A stretch of 64,000 nucleotides of DNA from Desmodus rotundus (Eukaryota; Chordata; Mammalia; Chiroptera; Phyllostomidae). A program made the translations under genes and the position numbers. The stretch spans positions 52,940,873 through 53,004,872 of the forward strand of contig NC_071399.1 of NCBI RefSeq assembly GCF_022682495.2, read 5' to 3'. The notes under the pieces are model-generated. The model saw only the letters and a list, made by a program, of their open reading frames with translations. It was not told the origin of the DNA and ran no database searches. Position 1 is the first letter of the stretch, and every line of letters begins with the position of its first letter. Positions 34,738 to 45,330 of this stretch are shown here, piece by piece.

Positions 34738-36274
34738 ATAACTATTTTAATGTAATGATTTTATAGTAGTGTAGCATAGTGATGCATAACTCTGATCAAA
34801 ATAATAAAGATCTGAATTAGGTCAGTGAAATAGAGAATGAATGGACGTGGGAAATGTTTCAAAGGTGAGATTATAGACCTTACTAACTGATAAAGTATAA
34901 GCTGGGTTGGGGGACTATGAGAGAAAGTGTGAAGTCTAGAATGGCCATGAATCCTAGCTTGGACAACTGAGTAGAGAGAGATGCCATTAATTAGCATGAG
35001 AACGAAGAGAAAATGAGCACATTTGGGATGAGGGTTAAATAGTTTCCTACCGTAGGGTCTTTTTAAATTTGAGGTTCTTAAGTGGGTTTGTGTAGCTGAC
35101 TTGAAAACATGGATCTGAATCTGGAGCTATTTTGATATTAAAAATAAATACTTGGGAGTCTCTAATATATGGTGTTAGTTGAATTCATCACAATGGATGA
35201 AAAAACCCAAGATGAACATGTATAGTGAGAAGAAATAGTGCCTGAAGACTGAGCTCCAGAAGCACCAAAATTTAAGGATTGGGCAGTGAGCAAACAACCT
35301 TGGAATTAGGCTGAGGAAGAGCAGTCAGACATACCTAAGTAGAATAGCAGAGAATATTCTTATGAGCATGGAGAGAGACTGTTTTAAGAGGGAGGGAATA
35401 GCCAGTTTCAGATGTTTTGGACATGTCTTGTTCAATGAAGCTTTTAGAGTATTCATTCCAAAAAGGTTATTCCACCCATTTCTTCCATCTCATCAATCAG
35501 CCAGGCACAATTGTGTTTGAGATGCAGGAGTAATCAAAGATGGACAAAAGTCTACTTCCACTGAGCTTATTTTTTACTGAAGGGGAATGATCAATCAATC
35601 AAATAAGTAAGTATATATTATGTCAGTTGAGGAATGGATACCCGCACTGAGATGACTTTTAAGATCTGAAGAAGGAATGTGGGAAGAAAGCAGAGGGAAT
35701 ACCCAGTGTAAAAGCCCAGAAGCAGGAGCACTTCTAGGGTATCCAGTGAACAGCAAAGAACATTTTGAGGAGGCAGACTGAGTGAAGAAGGGGTGAGGAG
35801 GACATGAGTCAGAAGGTAAAGGAGGTTAGGTCATGCAGGGATTTATAGGCCATTGAAAGGACTTTTGTCTTCAGGTCAAATGAGATGGAATGTCATCAGA
35901 AGGTTTGGAGCATAGGAGTGTCTTATAACGTCTTAACAGGCTCCTTCTTGTTGTTAAGTAGTGAGTAGACTGAAGAGTAATGGTGAAAGCAGGGGAAAAC
36001 CAGTTAGTAAATTGTTGTAGTAATCTAGTTAAGAGAGTATAGTTGCTTCAACAAGCTTTGAGCTTGGTAGGAAGTGGTTGCTTTGAGGTCATATTTGAAA
36101 ATAGAAGCGATATGATCTGCTGAAGGATTGGAAGTAGGGTTGAGACAATGACTCACGATGATTTCAAGCTTTTTGGACCGAGCACCTGGGATGATGAAGT
36201 TGGAGATAGAGAAGATGGGAGGAAGATCAAGACCTGAATGTTGTACATGTTGAGTTTAAAATTCCTATTAACTA

Positions 36275-36307
36275 CCCTCTCTCTAAAAATAAAATAAATA
36301 AATAAAA
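36275..36307 (+). mobile_element. 33-bp SINE 3' stub with 12-bp TSD
   Basis: Only the pyrimidine stretch and the AAATAAATAAATAAAA-type tail of a VES SINE were inserted. A perfect duplication, TCCTATTAACTA, lies at 36263-36274 and 36308-36319. It is an extreme 5' truncation. Confidence 0.85.
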
Positions 36308-37166
36308 TCCTATTAACTATCCAAATGGAAATGTCAAGGGGCAGCTGCATGTACGAATCAAGAGTTTAGGAGAGAACTCTGAAATTTTAGGAGAGAGAAA
36401 ATTGGGGGTCATGGATATATGGACAGTTTGTAGTCTGAAACTGGATGAGATTATTTAAGAAGTGAATGTAGGTGGAAAATATTATGTAAGACCTATTCCT
36501 AAAGTACCCAAATGTGTGCTGGTCAGCAAGATGAAGAAGGACCTGCAAAAGAGACTGAGAAGGAGGAAACAGAAGAATGGGAAAACTAATTTATTAAATT
36601 TGGCTAATTATTTGTAGTTTATTATACAAATAGATTTGTAGACTTGTAAATTATTATTTGTGGATATTATTGGTGGATTTACCAGAAGCACTGCTGGCAG
36701 AGTGGTGGGATTATAAGCCAAAAATCAGTGGGCTAAATAGTAACTCAGAGTTGAGGAAACTGGAACAGTGATTATATACTACTTGTAAAATAAGTTTGAT
36801 GGTGAGCAGAAACAATAGGTGGTAGGTCACTCAAGGATGATGTAGAATTAAAAAATGGCTTTTTATTTCTTGAAATGAGGGGAGACAAACAGCTCTTTAG
36901 GAAAAAGGGATGAACTCTGTGGAGAAGATGGAAAATACTTAGGGAAATATGGTCTGAAGTAGGCAGGAAAGGACATTGCCAGAGCACCACTGTGCCTTGG
37001 TTTGGAATGGTGGGACACCTATATTGTACTGAGCAACTGACATGATAGAATTATCATAAAGTGAGATGGAGAAAGTAGACTTCTAGTGACTTTCCATCTA
37101 CTTATAGTTGAAGCCAAGTCCTTGCTACCAGGACAGTGGGAAAGAAGGACTGGTGAAAATATAGAT

Positions 37167-37504
37167 GATTTTCTTTTCAATTTTTTAATTATTGATTATA
37201 CTATTACAGTTGTCCCAATATTTCCCCCTTTCTCCTCATCCACTCAGCCCTCCCCACTCCCTCAGGCAATCCACACACCATTGTTCCTGTCCATGGGTCA
37301 TGTGTATAAGTTCTTTGGCTTCTCCATTTCCTATACTGTACTTTACATTCCCATAGCTATTAGGTAAGTACCTATTTGTACTTCTCTCTTTATCTTTAAC
37401 ATCTTAATTATGATGTGTCTTGGAGTGGGTCTCTTTGCATCCATCTTTTTTGGGACTCTCTGTGCTTCCTGGACTTGCATGTCTGTTTCCTTCACCAAAT
37501 AAAA
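37167..37504 (-). mobile_element. Half-L1-like retroposon, copy 4 (truncated)
   Basis: This is 338 bp holding the 3' end (TTATTGATTATACTATTACA, then GTTGTCCC on the + strand) fused to a piece of ORF1 (ATGATGTGTCTTGG, GGGACTCTCTGTGCTTCC). The 5' part and much of the 3'UTR/ORF1 junction are missing. The TSD GAAAATATAGAT lies at 37155-37166 and 37505-37516. Confidence 0.85.
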
Positions 37505-37516
37505 GAAAATATAGAT

Positions 37517-38053
37517 AATATATTGAAGATGAAAGAAAAAGAATTTCATTTGTTCAGAAAATGAACCTTTATTGACTATTAACTATGTTCCATGTGTGCG
37601 ATTCTAGGTACTGGAGGTGTGGAGTGAACCAAATAGATACATTTTGATATTGCCTTAATGAGGTTTATATTCTTGTGCAGTGTGGAGAGTAGTAAAGGTT
37701 TATGTCAGTTGCTAAAGGCTTTGGGAGGAGTCCAGCAAGGACTGGAGGCTGACATATTTGTTCAGCAGCTGGACCACATGGTATGGTGATTTTCTCTTTG
37801 AGTACTCAAAAGCCTAGAAAAGGATAAGAAGAAAATAAGTATCTTGGTGGGACAGGATTTGGAATTGTGAGAGTGAATATGGAGGCCTTGCAGACTAACA
37901 CTCCTGTGATTTACATTTCCTTTTATTTAATTATACTTCACAGTTCAAACAATATAATCTCAAAGAAAATGCAACAAAAATACATTGATACTGTTTGTTT
38001 ACTTGAAAATCAAGAATTCATAGGAAATAGTCATTAATATAAATGGTAAGGTG
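37517..38053. other. Intron with possible antisense L2
   Basis: 37555-37700 resembles an antisense L2 fragment. The rest is unrecognised. Confidence 0.4.
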
Positions 38054-38366
38054 CTGTATTTTGCCATGTATGATGCAGACTTTTTTGCCCAAATTTTTGA
38101 GGGAAAAATAAGGATGCATATTATACACAGGTGATACCTGAAATACCTTATATCTTTTCATGTGTTTTGTAATTATTTGTTACATAAAATTTCTTGTACC
38201 ATAATATGTTCAAAAATAAATGCTAAAATTCCTTTATAATACAAAAAAACAACTATCTAAATATAAATAAATAAATAATTGGATTAAAAAATTAAAACAA
38301 AAGATTTTTTTTTCCTGAAAGTTTGGACCAAAAACATGGGTGTGCATTATACATGGCAAAATACAG
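38054..38366. mobile_element. MITE-like DNA transposon with ~24-bp TIRs
   Basis: The left end CTGTATTTTGCCATGTATGA is answered at the right by the reverse complement of CTGTATTTTGCCATGTATAA, and the near match runs on past 20 bases. The 313-bp element has no ORF and an AT-rich centre. The flanks show no clear TSD, so the superfamily is undecided. Confidence 0.8.
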
Positions 38367-38867
38367 TAAATAAACTTGGTTTTCTACTTCTTGTGAACAT
38401 GTAGCCTGTAAGAATTACATATCTATTTTACTCCTCAATTACTGTTTTGATTAACAGTCCTCTAAATTTCCTATGCTGGCAATGTAAGTCACCTTGCAAC
38501 TTGAGCTCTTTTACTATCTTAGTGTATTCTAGCCTACTATTATTTGGCTGAAATATTTTAGCCTGAATTATTTATAAGGACATAACCACTATAGTAAGTG
38601 GTTCAAGGCATTAGTGTTCATGTCTGGAATATAAGGGCTCTGACATCAATCTTATATCAAGTTAGACTGACATTATTATAGCTGGGGTGAAAACATACCT
38701 TTAAGCTCGTGTATTTGTTGTCTTAGAATGTAATGGCTCTAGGTTCTAAAGTCTAATGAATTTAATCACTTCGCTAAGGTCTTACTCCTTTCCTATTAAA
38801 CCTCCCTCAAAATACAGTGTAGGAAGCAGTTCCAACCAAATTATGCGATACTATGGGAATTTGCATA
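38367..38867. other. Intron, nothing recognised
   Basis: Short spacer between the MITE-like element and mariner copy 2. Confidence 0.4.
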
Positions 38868-38869
38868 TA

Positions 38870-39553
38870 CAATCTGTCCAGAAAGTTTACAGCCATGTAA
38901 TATGAAAAATAGAGGCATTTACTGAAGAAGATACAAGATGCAAGAAACATCGTACACAGAACAGTGATGCCTCAGTCCTCTTCAAAGTAGGCATGGTGGG
39001 ACCTCACCCAGTTCTCCCCGTCACCATGAGCTGCCCTGTTATGTTTTCCTGAATCTCATCAACAGTCTGAAATCTCTTCCCTTTCAGAGGTGATTTTAGT
39101 TTTTGGAAAAGCCGAAAGTCACAGGGCACTAAATCTGGTCTGTAGGGGGGACTGAGTCACCTGGGTAATTTGATGTTTCACCAACAAACTCTGTATGCAG
39201 TGTGATGCATGAGCAGGTGTGTTGTCGTGATGAGGCTGACAATCACCAGCTGACCATACCTGCGGCCTTCTGAATCATCTGAATAGTTTCTGTGGAGGAT
39301 TACTCAAGCTTAACACAAAATTTGATGCAGAGTCTTAGTTCTACTCAGTCATTTTGAATGTGACAGCTACACAGTACACACGCTCACTCAATTGCATCTA
39401 CCACCCCCACTGACACTGACTAGTACAGGGAAGTCATCACTGTTCACACATGTGCATTCCAGCCCACTCTCCTTGGCTGCCAGGTTACATTGAAGTGACA
39501 CAGACCGTTGTCATTATGTTAATGGTGGTTGCACTTTTTCCAGACAGACCTTG
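38870..39553 (-). mobile_element. Internally deleted mariner transposon, copy 2
   Basis: Same family as copy 1 in reverse: ends AATCTGTCCAGA and CCAGACAGACC, with TA duplications at 38868-38869 and 39554-39555. On the minus strand, N-terminal and C-terminal transposase remnants are joined at nearly the same place as in copy 1, and a HHDNTPAH-like piece with the second catalytic Asp is still recognisable. Length 684 bp. Dead. Confidence 0.85.
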
Positions 39554-39555
39554 TA

Positions 39556-40562
39556 AAAAGTGTATGAAGTGTAAAACTTACTTTGTATAGTAGCACTAAT
39601 AGATCATTTTTCTTAAGTTTGGGGAAAGGAGTGAGTGATTGTATTTATGACACCAAACAAAGGCTTGAATTGGGCTGTTATGTTTGTAATATTGTTGTTG
39701 AAGATAATTTTCTTTTCAAAAGTCTACTTTTTCAGGTTGTGTCATTCTTTGAGTAAGTGGTAATCAGGTGCAACTCTTTCACTGTAGCGATAATGCTCTA
39801 TGGCTGGGTTTGGGGGTGGTTATTTCTGCCTGTTTAATACAATCCAGAACATTCCATAAGATTTAATTAATTTTAAATTACTATTCTCATTTTTTATACT
39901 TATTTTTTTTTCTCTGTGCCTTTTTTACAAAACTAGCTGGTGTGAGGAGATGTAATCAATTGTTAGAATGTTGATAATTGGCCCACATGGAGAAAGAATC
40001 AATAGTATTTGCCTTTTAAATCCAGTTTGACAAACATGAGAACCTACACTGTAAAAGGCTCTGTGCCAGATACTGTGGAAGATTGATTGTTATAATTTAT
40101 TGTAATCAGTTAAGCTAACCACACACAGAGATAGCAGAATGGTGTCCAGGAAGTTCTGGTTTTGTGAATTTCAGGCAACATATTAACTTCAGTTTATTTA
40201 AGAAATCAACTGATAAATGCCTTGTTTTACTTTAGCATGTTTTCAAGAGTCTCATCATCCCTTTCTAGGAAACTGGACTTTTTATTATCAAGAAATGTAG
40301 ACTGTGAACTTCTACCAGGTCAGGAATTCAGTGATTCCATTTCCTGTCATTTAGTAAATTTTAGGGACTATTTTCATACCACCTTTAGTGATTGGAGTAA
40401 GTAGAATGTATTCATGAAGATAGGAAAAATTTTCATTAATTTTTTTACCTCTACTTTTATAATGTAGAGTGAGTTTTAGTTCTAATTGAGATGGAATCTT
40501 CCAAATAACCACATTATACTAAAATGAAAAGTAATTTACATGATTTTCTTGTAATTTGACAG
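39556..40562. other. Intron before exon h, nothing recognised
   Basis: AT-rich sequence. The short open frame at 40222-40404 has no recognisable domain. Confidence 0.4.
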
Positions 40563-40694
40563 CGTTTTGAACTCCAAGATTCAAGAAGCTCTTTGCTTCC
40601 TAAAGAGATTGTGAGAGTGGAGAGGGTGACTGAAAACCTCTTCTCCCAAGCTTCTGTGACTGTCCGGATTGCAGAAAAAGAGGTGACCATTAAG
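40563..40694 (+). CDS. VWA8: VWA8 exon h (inter-module linker)
   Basis: A 132-bp, phase 0-0 exon encoding 44 residues beginning RFELQDSRSSLLPKEIVRVE and ending RIAEKEVTIK. This is the linker between the two AAA+ modules. It differs from human more than the neighbouring exons do, especially around RVTENLF, as expected for a linker. The acceptor is TTTGACAG|CGT and the donor ATTAAG|gtaaaa. Confidence 0.92.
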
Positions 40695-41329
40695 GTAAAA
40701 AATCTGAGTTTATACTTTCTAAAATGTGCCTGGTTTTGCCCATATTTATGACCTAAGTTGGGTATATGATCCCCTTATGATTCTTCTTTGGCTTTATAGC
40801 ATCACATCTCTATCTGTATCTATATTTATCTATGTCATGTGTGCTTTAAACTGGAGGAGTTCAGGAGAAACACAGGGATAGTCTTTTATCAAAAACAAAA
40901 GTGGACCTCTGAGGAAATGAGGTTAAATATTGTTTAGTGAAAGCATTTTGTAGTCTGCATCTTTGGGGAAAATCTTTTTTAATAAAATCTTAACTACATG
41001 GGACAATTGAAAGAGGAGCTGTTCTAGTCGAACAGCTTTTAGAGGAGAGAAATGTTATTTGGTCACAGAGCTCCATCTCCTTACTTGACCTTCCTTTCCT
41101 CCAACCCTTTCTTTGAGGGCCCTGTGAACCCTAAGAGGTGATGGGAAAATGTCTCCAGGATACACAGCTTGAAAAATCCTGACACAAATAAATTGTAAAT
41201 GAATATAGGAAAGAAAAAGCTTGTCTTCTTATGTTGTGACAGACCAAACTTTAATTATTGACTTCTTTGGTGTATTTTAATGTGGTATCACTAATATTTA
41301 TTTATGTTACTGTTTTATTCATTAATCAA

Positions 41330-41560
41330 ACTGAACATTGATTATGTCTACTATGAGCCAGGCTCTATATTAAGTTTTACTAATGCTGCTGTGTATTAGT
41401 CACTGTATTTATCTTTTTGCATATATTATGCATTAAATCCTCCAATAACCCTGGAGGCAAGTTTTATTATCTCCCTAGATTAAAAAACAGATGTAAAGAG
41501 GGTAATCAATTCACTCATGGTCACCAGCCAGGAAATGTTACAGCTGGGACCTCTAGGCAG
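41330..41560 (+). repeat. MIR SINE
   Basis: The MIR order is visible: ACTATGAGCCAGGCTCTAT, CCTCCAATAACCCTGGAGG, TTATCTCCCTAGATTAAA, CAGCTGGGACC. Confidence 0.65.
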
Positions 41561-41689
41561 GGTTATTTTCCCCTTCACCTTTCTGTCTTCTTCAGATGAA
41601 CGACTTCACCAAGCTGATGGTGGAGGATAGTGGCAGATAAGTGCACTAGAATGACTATAGGGATATAGAGAAGGAAGTAATACAAGGAG

Positions 41690-41870
41690 TCAGGAGGAGT
41701 AGAGAAAGTTTCAGAGAGGAGGTGGGACTTGAGCTAAGTCTTGAAGTATGGCATAGAGTTTTCCAGTGGCCCAGGAGTGGAAAGATGATAGGATATTTCA
41801 GGTAGTTTAAACAGTATGTCCAGAGGCATGAAGTATGAGCAAGCTTTCATTATTTCCTTCCTTTTAGTGA
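41690..41870 (-). repeat. Antisense L2 fragment
   Basis: GAGGTGGGACTTGAGCTAAG followed by TCTTGAAG is the reverse complement of a well-known L2 region. Confidence 0.6.
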
Positions 41871-42578
41871 TAGCTTTCTAACTTTATTGCCTCTGGTCCC
41901 TTCCAGTTAGCTTTCTCTGTTACAAACCAGGATGATCTTTTTAAAATGCAAATATGTGCTTGTCACTTTCAAACTTACAATTATTTAGGGTTCATGTTGT
42001 GTACGCTATGATCAAGTTCAGAGTCCTCAGCAGACCGTGGAAATCTCCTTCTGATAGGCTCCCTAGGAGACTATTAAGGAGGAGATAGGAAATAAAAGAG
42101 GGACGGGAGCCAGAGGTTTTAAGAACAGGTGCTTCTGAGTGGGTATCTAACATAACGGTGGGAGAGGATTTGTGGACGTGAATTTTAAAAGTCAGCAGGT
42201 CACTGGTGACTTTGGAGAGTCTCAGTGGACTGATTTTTAAATTCTGTACTTATAATGAAATTTGGACAAAAACCTTCATTCTCAAGTAGTGACATTGTTG
42301 TTACAAGTTATAAATAGCATGAAAAGGACATGATTCTTATGAAAATGTCTGCCAGCATGAGGCTGTAATTTTAGAGGGATGATTGATTTGGAGGTTTCTT
42401 GATGATCGTCAGATCTGTGAATGAGAAAATAGTTGCTGCTCTATTGAAATATCAAAAACAGTATAGAATTGAATTCTGCAAGAAATTAGTAGGGGCTTCA
42501 CATGGCAGCTATGTGCTTTCAATTACTAATATTTTGATAATACATATGCATGTTAAGTTTATCTCTCTTTAATTCCAG
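41871..42578. other. Intron before exon i, nothing clear
   Basis: 41870-42035 may be another L2-like patch; the rest is unrecognised. Confidence 0.4.
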
Positions 42579-42713
42579 GTGCCAGCTGGAACTAGACCAT
42601 TCAGTCAACCTTGTGCATCAGAACGTTTTATACAAACTTTAAGCCATAAACAACTACTGGCTGAAATGATGCAGTCGCACATGGTTAAGGACATATGTTT
42701 AATTGGAGGAAAA
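42579..42713 (+). CDS. VWA8: VWA8 exon i (start of AAA module 2, first half of P-loop)
   Basis: A 135-bp, phase 0-0 exon encoding 45 residues from VPAGTRPFSQPCASERFIQT to MVKDICLIGGK. Its last three residues, GGK, are the first half of the Walker A motif GGKGCGKT; the intron falls inside the motif. The acceptor is AATTCCAG|GTG and the donor GGAAAA|gtaaga. The following intron is only 84 bp. Confidence 0.94.
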
Positions 42714-42797
42714 GTAAGAACGGCAGCCTCCCTGCAAAGTTTTCTGACTTTTGGTTGTTTTGACTTATCCGTTAAATGATTGTGTTTCCATTTGTAG
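42714..42797 (+). other. 84-bp intron splitting the VWA8 P-loop
   Basis: The interval runs from gtaaga to tttgtag and separates GGK from GCGKT in the Walker A motif. Reading through gives no stop until the TGA at 42778-42780, 22 codons in, so retention would truncate the protein within the P-loop. Confidence 0.9.
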
Positions 42798-42875
42798 GGT
42801 TGTGGAAAAACAGTCATCGCTAAGAACTTTGCAGATACCTTAGGATACAACATAGAACCTATCATGCTCTATCAG
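42798..42875 (+). CDS. VWA8: VWA8 exon j (second half of P-loop, module 2)
   Basis: A 78-bp, phase 0-0 exon encoding GCGKTVIAKNFADTLGYNIE and PIMLYQ. It completes the canonical Walker A motif GGKGCGKT, with the Lys and Thr that bind the phosphates and Mg2+, so this module should bind ATP, unlike the first. The acceptor is TTTGTAG|GGT and the donor ATCAG|gtacaa. The next intron is about 18.4 kb, the longest in the window. Confidence 0.95.
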
Positions 42876-43224
42876 GTACAATGTTCATTTTAGCACTTGG
42901 ACTATAAACATATGTTTAAACCATCAGTAGAATTTATAGATATTTTCCCTTAACTTACGACCTGTTAATTTTGATGTAGGTGAATAACTAAAATAGCAAT
43001 CATATTGGAGTACGATTATAATTACATGGAAATTTGCAAGTACATTCTAGGGTATCTAAGGTGCACAACATGCCAAAGTCTGTTTTTCAAGGGCAATTCA
43101 TTTTATGTGTGTGTGCACCCATGCAGATTGCATTTAATCGTCATTTGGGAATCTAAGCAGCAGTGGGAGATAATTAGGTATTTACCAAATAGGTTATTTT
43201 TTACTGTGATAAAATAGGCATAAC

Positions 43225-43375
43225 ATAGGAACACATACAACGGACCCATGGACAAAGCCAAAGGGGGTTAGGATTGAGGGTGCGAGGTGAGAGTGGGTGG
43301 GGTGGGGGGAAGTGGTGATGGGAAAATGGAGACAGCTGTACTTGAACAACAATAAAAAAAATTAGAAAAATAAAT
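43225..43375 (+). mobile_element. Short 5'-truncated L1 3' end
   Basis: A G-rich 3'UTR tail (GAGTGGGTGGGGTGGGGGG) followed by GACAGCTGTACTTGAACAAC and an AATAAAAAAAATT end, like the L1 at the left edge of the window. It is inserted into an old antisense L1. Confidence 0.75.
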
Positions 43376-43760
43376 AATTCCCTAAAACATATATGTATAA
43401 TGGAATTTACCATGTACAATTCATTCTCATTAAGTACATTGGCAATGTTGCGTAACTACCACCACTGTCTATTTCCGGAAGTTTTTTATCATCCCAAATA
43501 GAAACTATACCCATTAAACAATAACTTTCAATTCCTCCCTTTACCCCAGACTCTGGTAACCTCTATATTATTTTCTATCCCTGTGAATTTGCTTATTCTA
43601 GGTACCTCAAATAAGTAGTATCATATACTTTTTATCCTTTTGTCTTTAGCTTATTTTACTTAGCATGTTGTTTTCAGTGTTTAGCCATGTTATAGCATAT
43701 ATCAGAATTTCATTTTGATGGTTGAATAATATTCTTTTGTATATCTATATATCTACACAC

Positions 43761-43806
43761 ACATCTCTCTCTCTCCCTCCATACACACACACACACACAC
43801 ACACAC
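43761..43806. repeat. (CT)n and (CA)n microsatellites
   Basis: A CTCTCTCTCT run followed by about 14 CA units, inside the old antisense L1. Confidence 0.9.
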
Positions 43807-45330
43807 ATTTGTCCGTTTTTGTTTGTCCGTTCATATAATGATGAATTTTGGCTCTTGTAAATAATTCTGCTGTGAACATTGGTGTACAGTATCTGAGTCC
43901 CTACGTGTCGTATATTGTACCTAGGAGTGGTATTGCTCATCACATTGTAATTCTGTTTAACCTATTGAGGAGTCCACAGTAGCTGCATACTATTCTCGCC
44001 AGCAGTGTACAGAGAGGTTCCAATTCCTTCGTATACTTGTCAATATTTATTTTCTACTTAAAAATTTTATAATAGCCACCCTAATGGGTGTGAACTGGTA
44101 ACTCATTGTGGTTTTGATTTGCATTTCCCTAATTACTAATGATATTGAGCATCTTTTCATGTGCTTATTGGCCATTTGTGTATCTTATTTGGAGAAATGC
44201 TTATTTAAGTTTCTTGTCTATGTTTTAATTGGGTTGTCTTTTGTTGTTGAGTTAGAGGAGTTCTTTATGTATTACAGATATTAACCCATTCTCAGATAAG
44301 TGATTTGCAAATATTTTCTCCCATTCTGTGGGTTGTCTTCTCACTCTCTCGATAGTATCCTTTGATGCACAAAGATTTTAATTTTAATAAAGTCTAACTT
44401 ATCTTTTTGTTGACTATGTTTTTGGTAATATATACAATAAATCATTGCCAAATCCAATGTTGTGAGTTTCCTCCTATCTTTTCTTTTAATAGTTTTACAG
44501 CTTTAGGTCTTATAATTAGGTCTCTGGTCATTTTTAGTTAATTTTTGTATATGGTGTATAGTAAAGGTCCGGTTTCAATCTTTTGCATGTGGATATCTGG
44601 TTTTCCCAGCACTATTTGCTGAAAAGAGTATCTTTTCCCCATGGGATGGGGTTTGCCTCCTTGTTTAAAATCAGTTGACCTTATATGGGAGGGTTTATTT
44701 CTGGGTTCTCTATTTTATTCCATTGTTCTGTATGTCTGTCATATCAGTATCATACCGTTTTCATTACTATAATTTTGTACTAAGTTTTGAAGTCAGGAAG
44801 TGTGAGCCCTCCATATTTGTTTTATTTTCCAGGATTGCTTTGCTATTTAGGGCCCCTTGAAATTTCATATGAATCTTAGGATGTGTTTTTTTACTTAAGA
44901 AATAAAAATGCTTTTCAGATTTGATAGAGATTGCCTTGAATCTATAGATTGCTTTGGGTACGTAGTATTGTCATTTTAATATTAAAATCTGTGAACAAGG
45001 ATGTCTTTCTGTTTATTTATGTCTTCTGTAATTTCTTTCAACATGGTTTATATTTTCAGTGTATAAGTCCTGTATCTCTTTTGTTTTTTTTAAGTAGATT
45101 ATTTTGGTGGATATATATTTTGTATATAATATGATGAAAAAGCAAACTTACCGTCTGTGTTTTTACAGAGTGAAATTTTCTGTCGTGTATTTTTTTGTAA
45201 TGATATCTCCTAAGATACTTTTATCCTGCTAATTTATTGACTCTGTATGTTATTTTTTGGTATCTTTTTACTTATAGAAGAGTCTTTTTATTCTTTGAAC
45301 AGTTTTGGAAGTGGATGTGATACTGTGCGT

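Larger units (their letters stand above)
34370..37150 (-). repeat. Antisense L2 fragments hosting younger insertions
   Basis: Diverged antisense L2 sequence (for example GTCATGCAGGGATTTATAGG, AAATGGAAATGTCAAGG, GATTTCAAGCTTTTTGGACC) occurs over most of this span. It is interrupted by a SINE (34516-34737) and a 33-bp SINE stub (36275-36307); a half-L1-like fragment (37167-37504) lies just past its right edge. The boundaries between L2 pieces are not clear. Confidence 0.55.
43196..45330 (-). mobile_element. Old antisense L1, interrupted by a younger L1 tail
   Basis: Antisense L1M-type 3'UTR and ORF2 end: GCATAACATA, CCACCACTGTCTATTTCC, GGTTGAATAATATTC, TTTTGATTTGCATTTCCC, GTTGTCTTCTCACTCTCTC. 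It is split by a + strand L1 tail at about 43225-43375 and by CT/CA microsatellites near 43760-43806. No frame is open. Confidence 0.75.

Noticed and set aside
43196..45330. Possible gene remnant in the long antisense block
   Set aside because: The phrases match antisense old L1 3'UTR and ORF2 end in order, so it is a retrotransposon relic.
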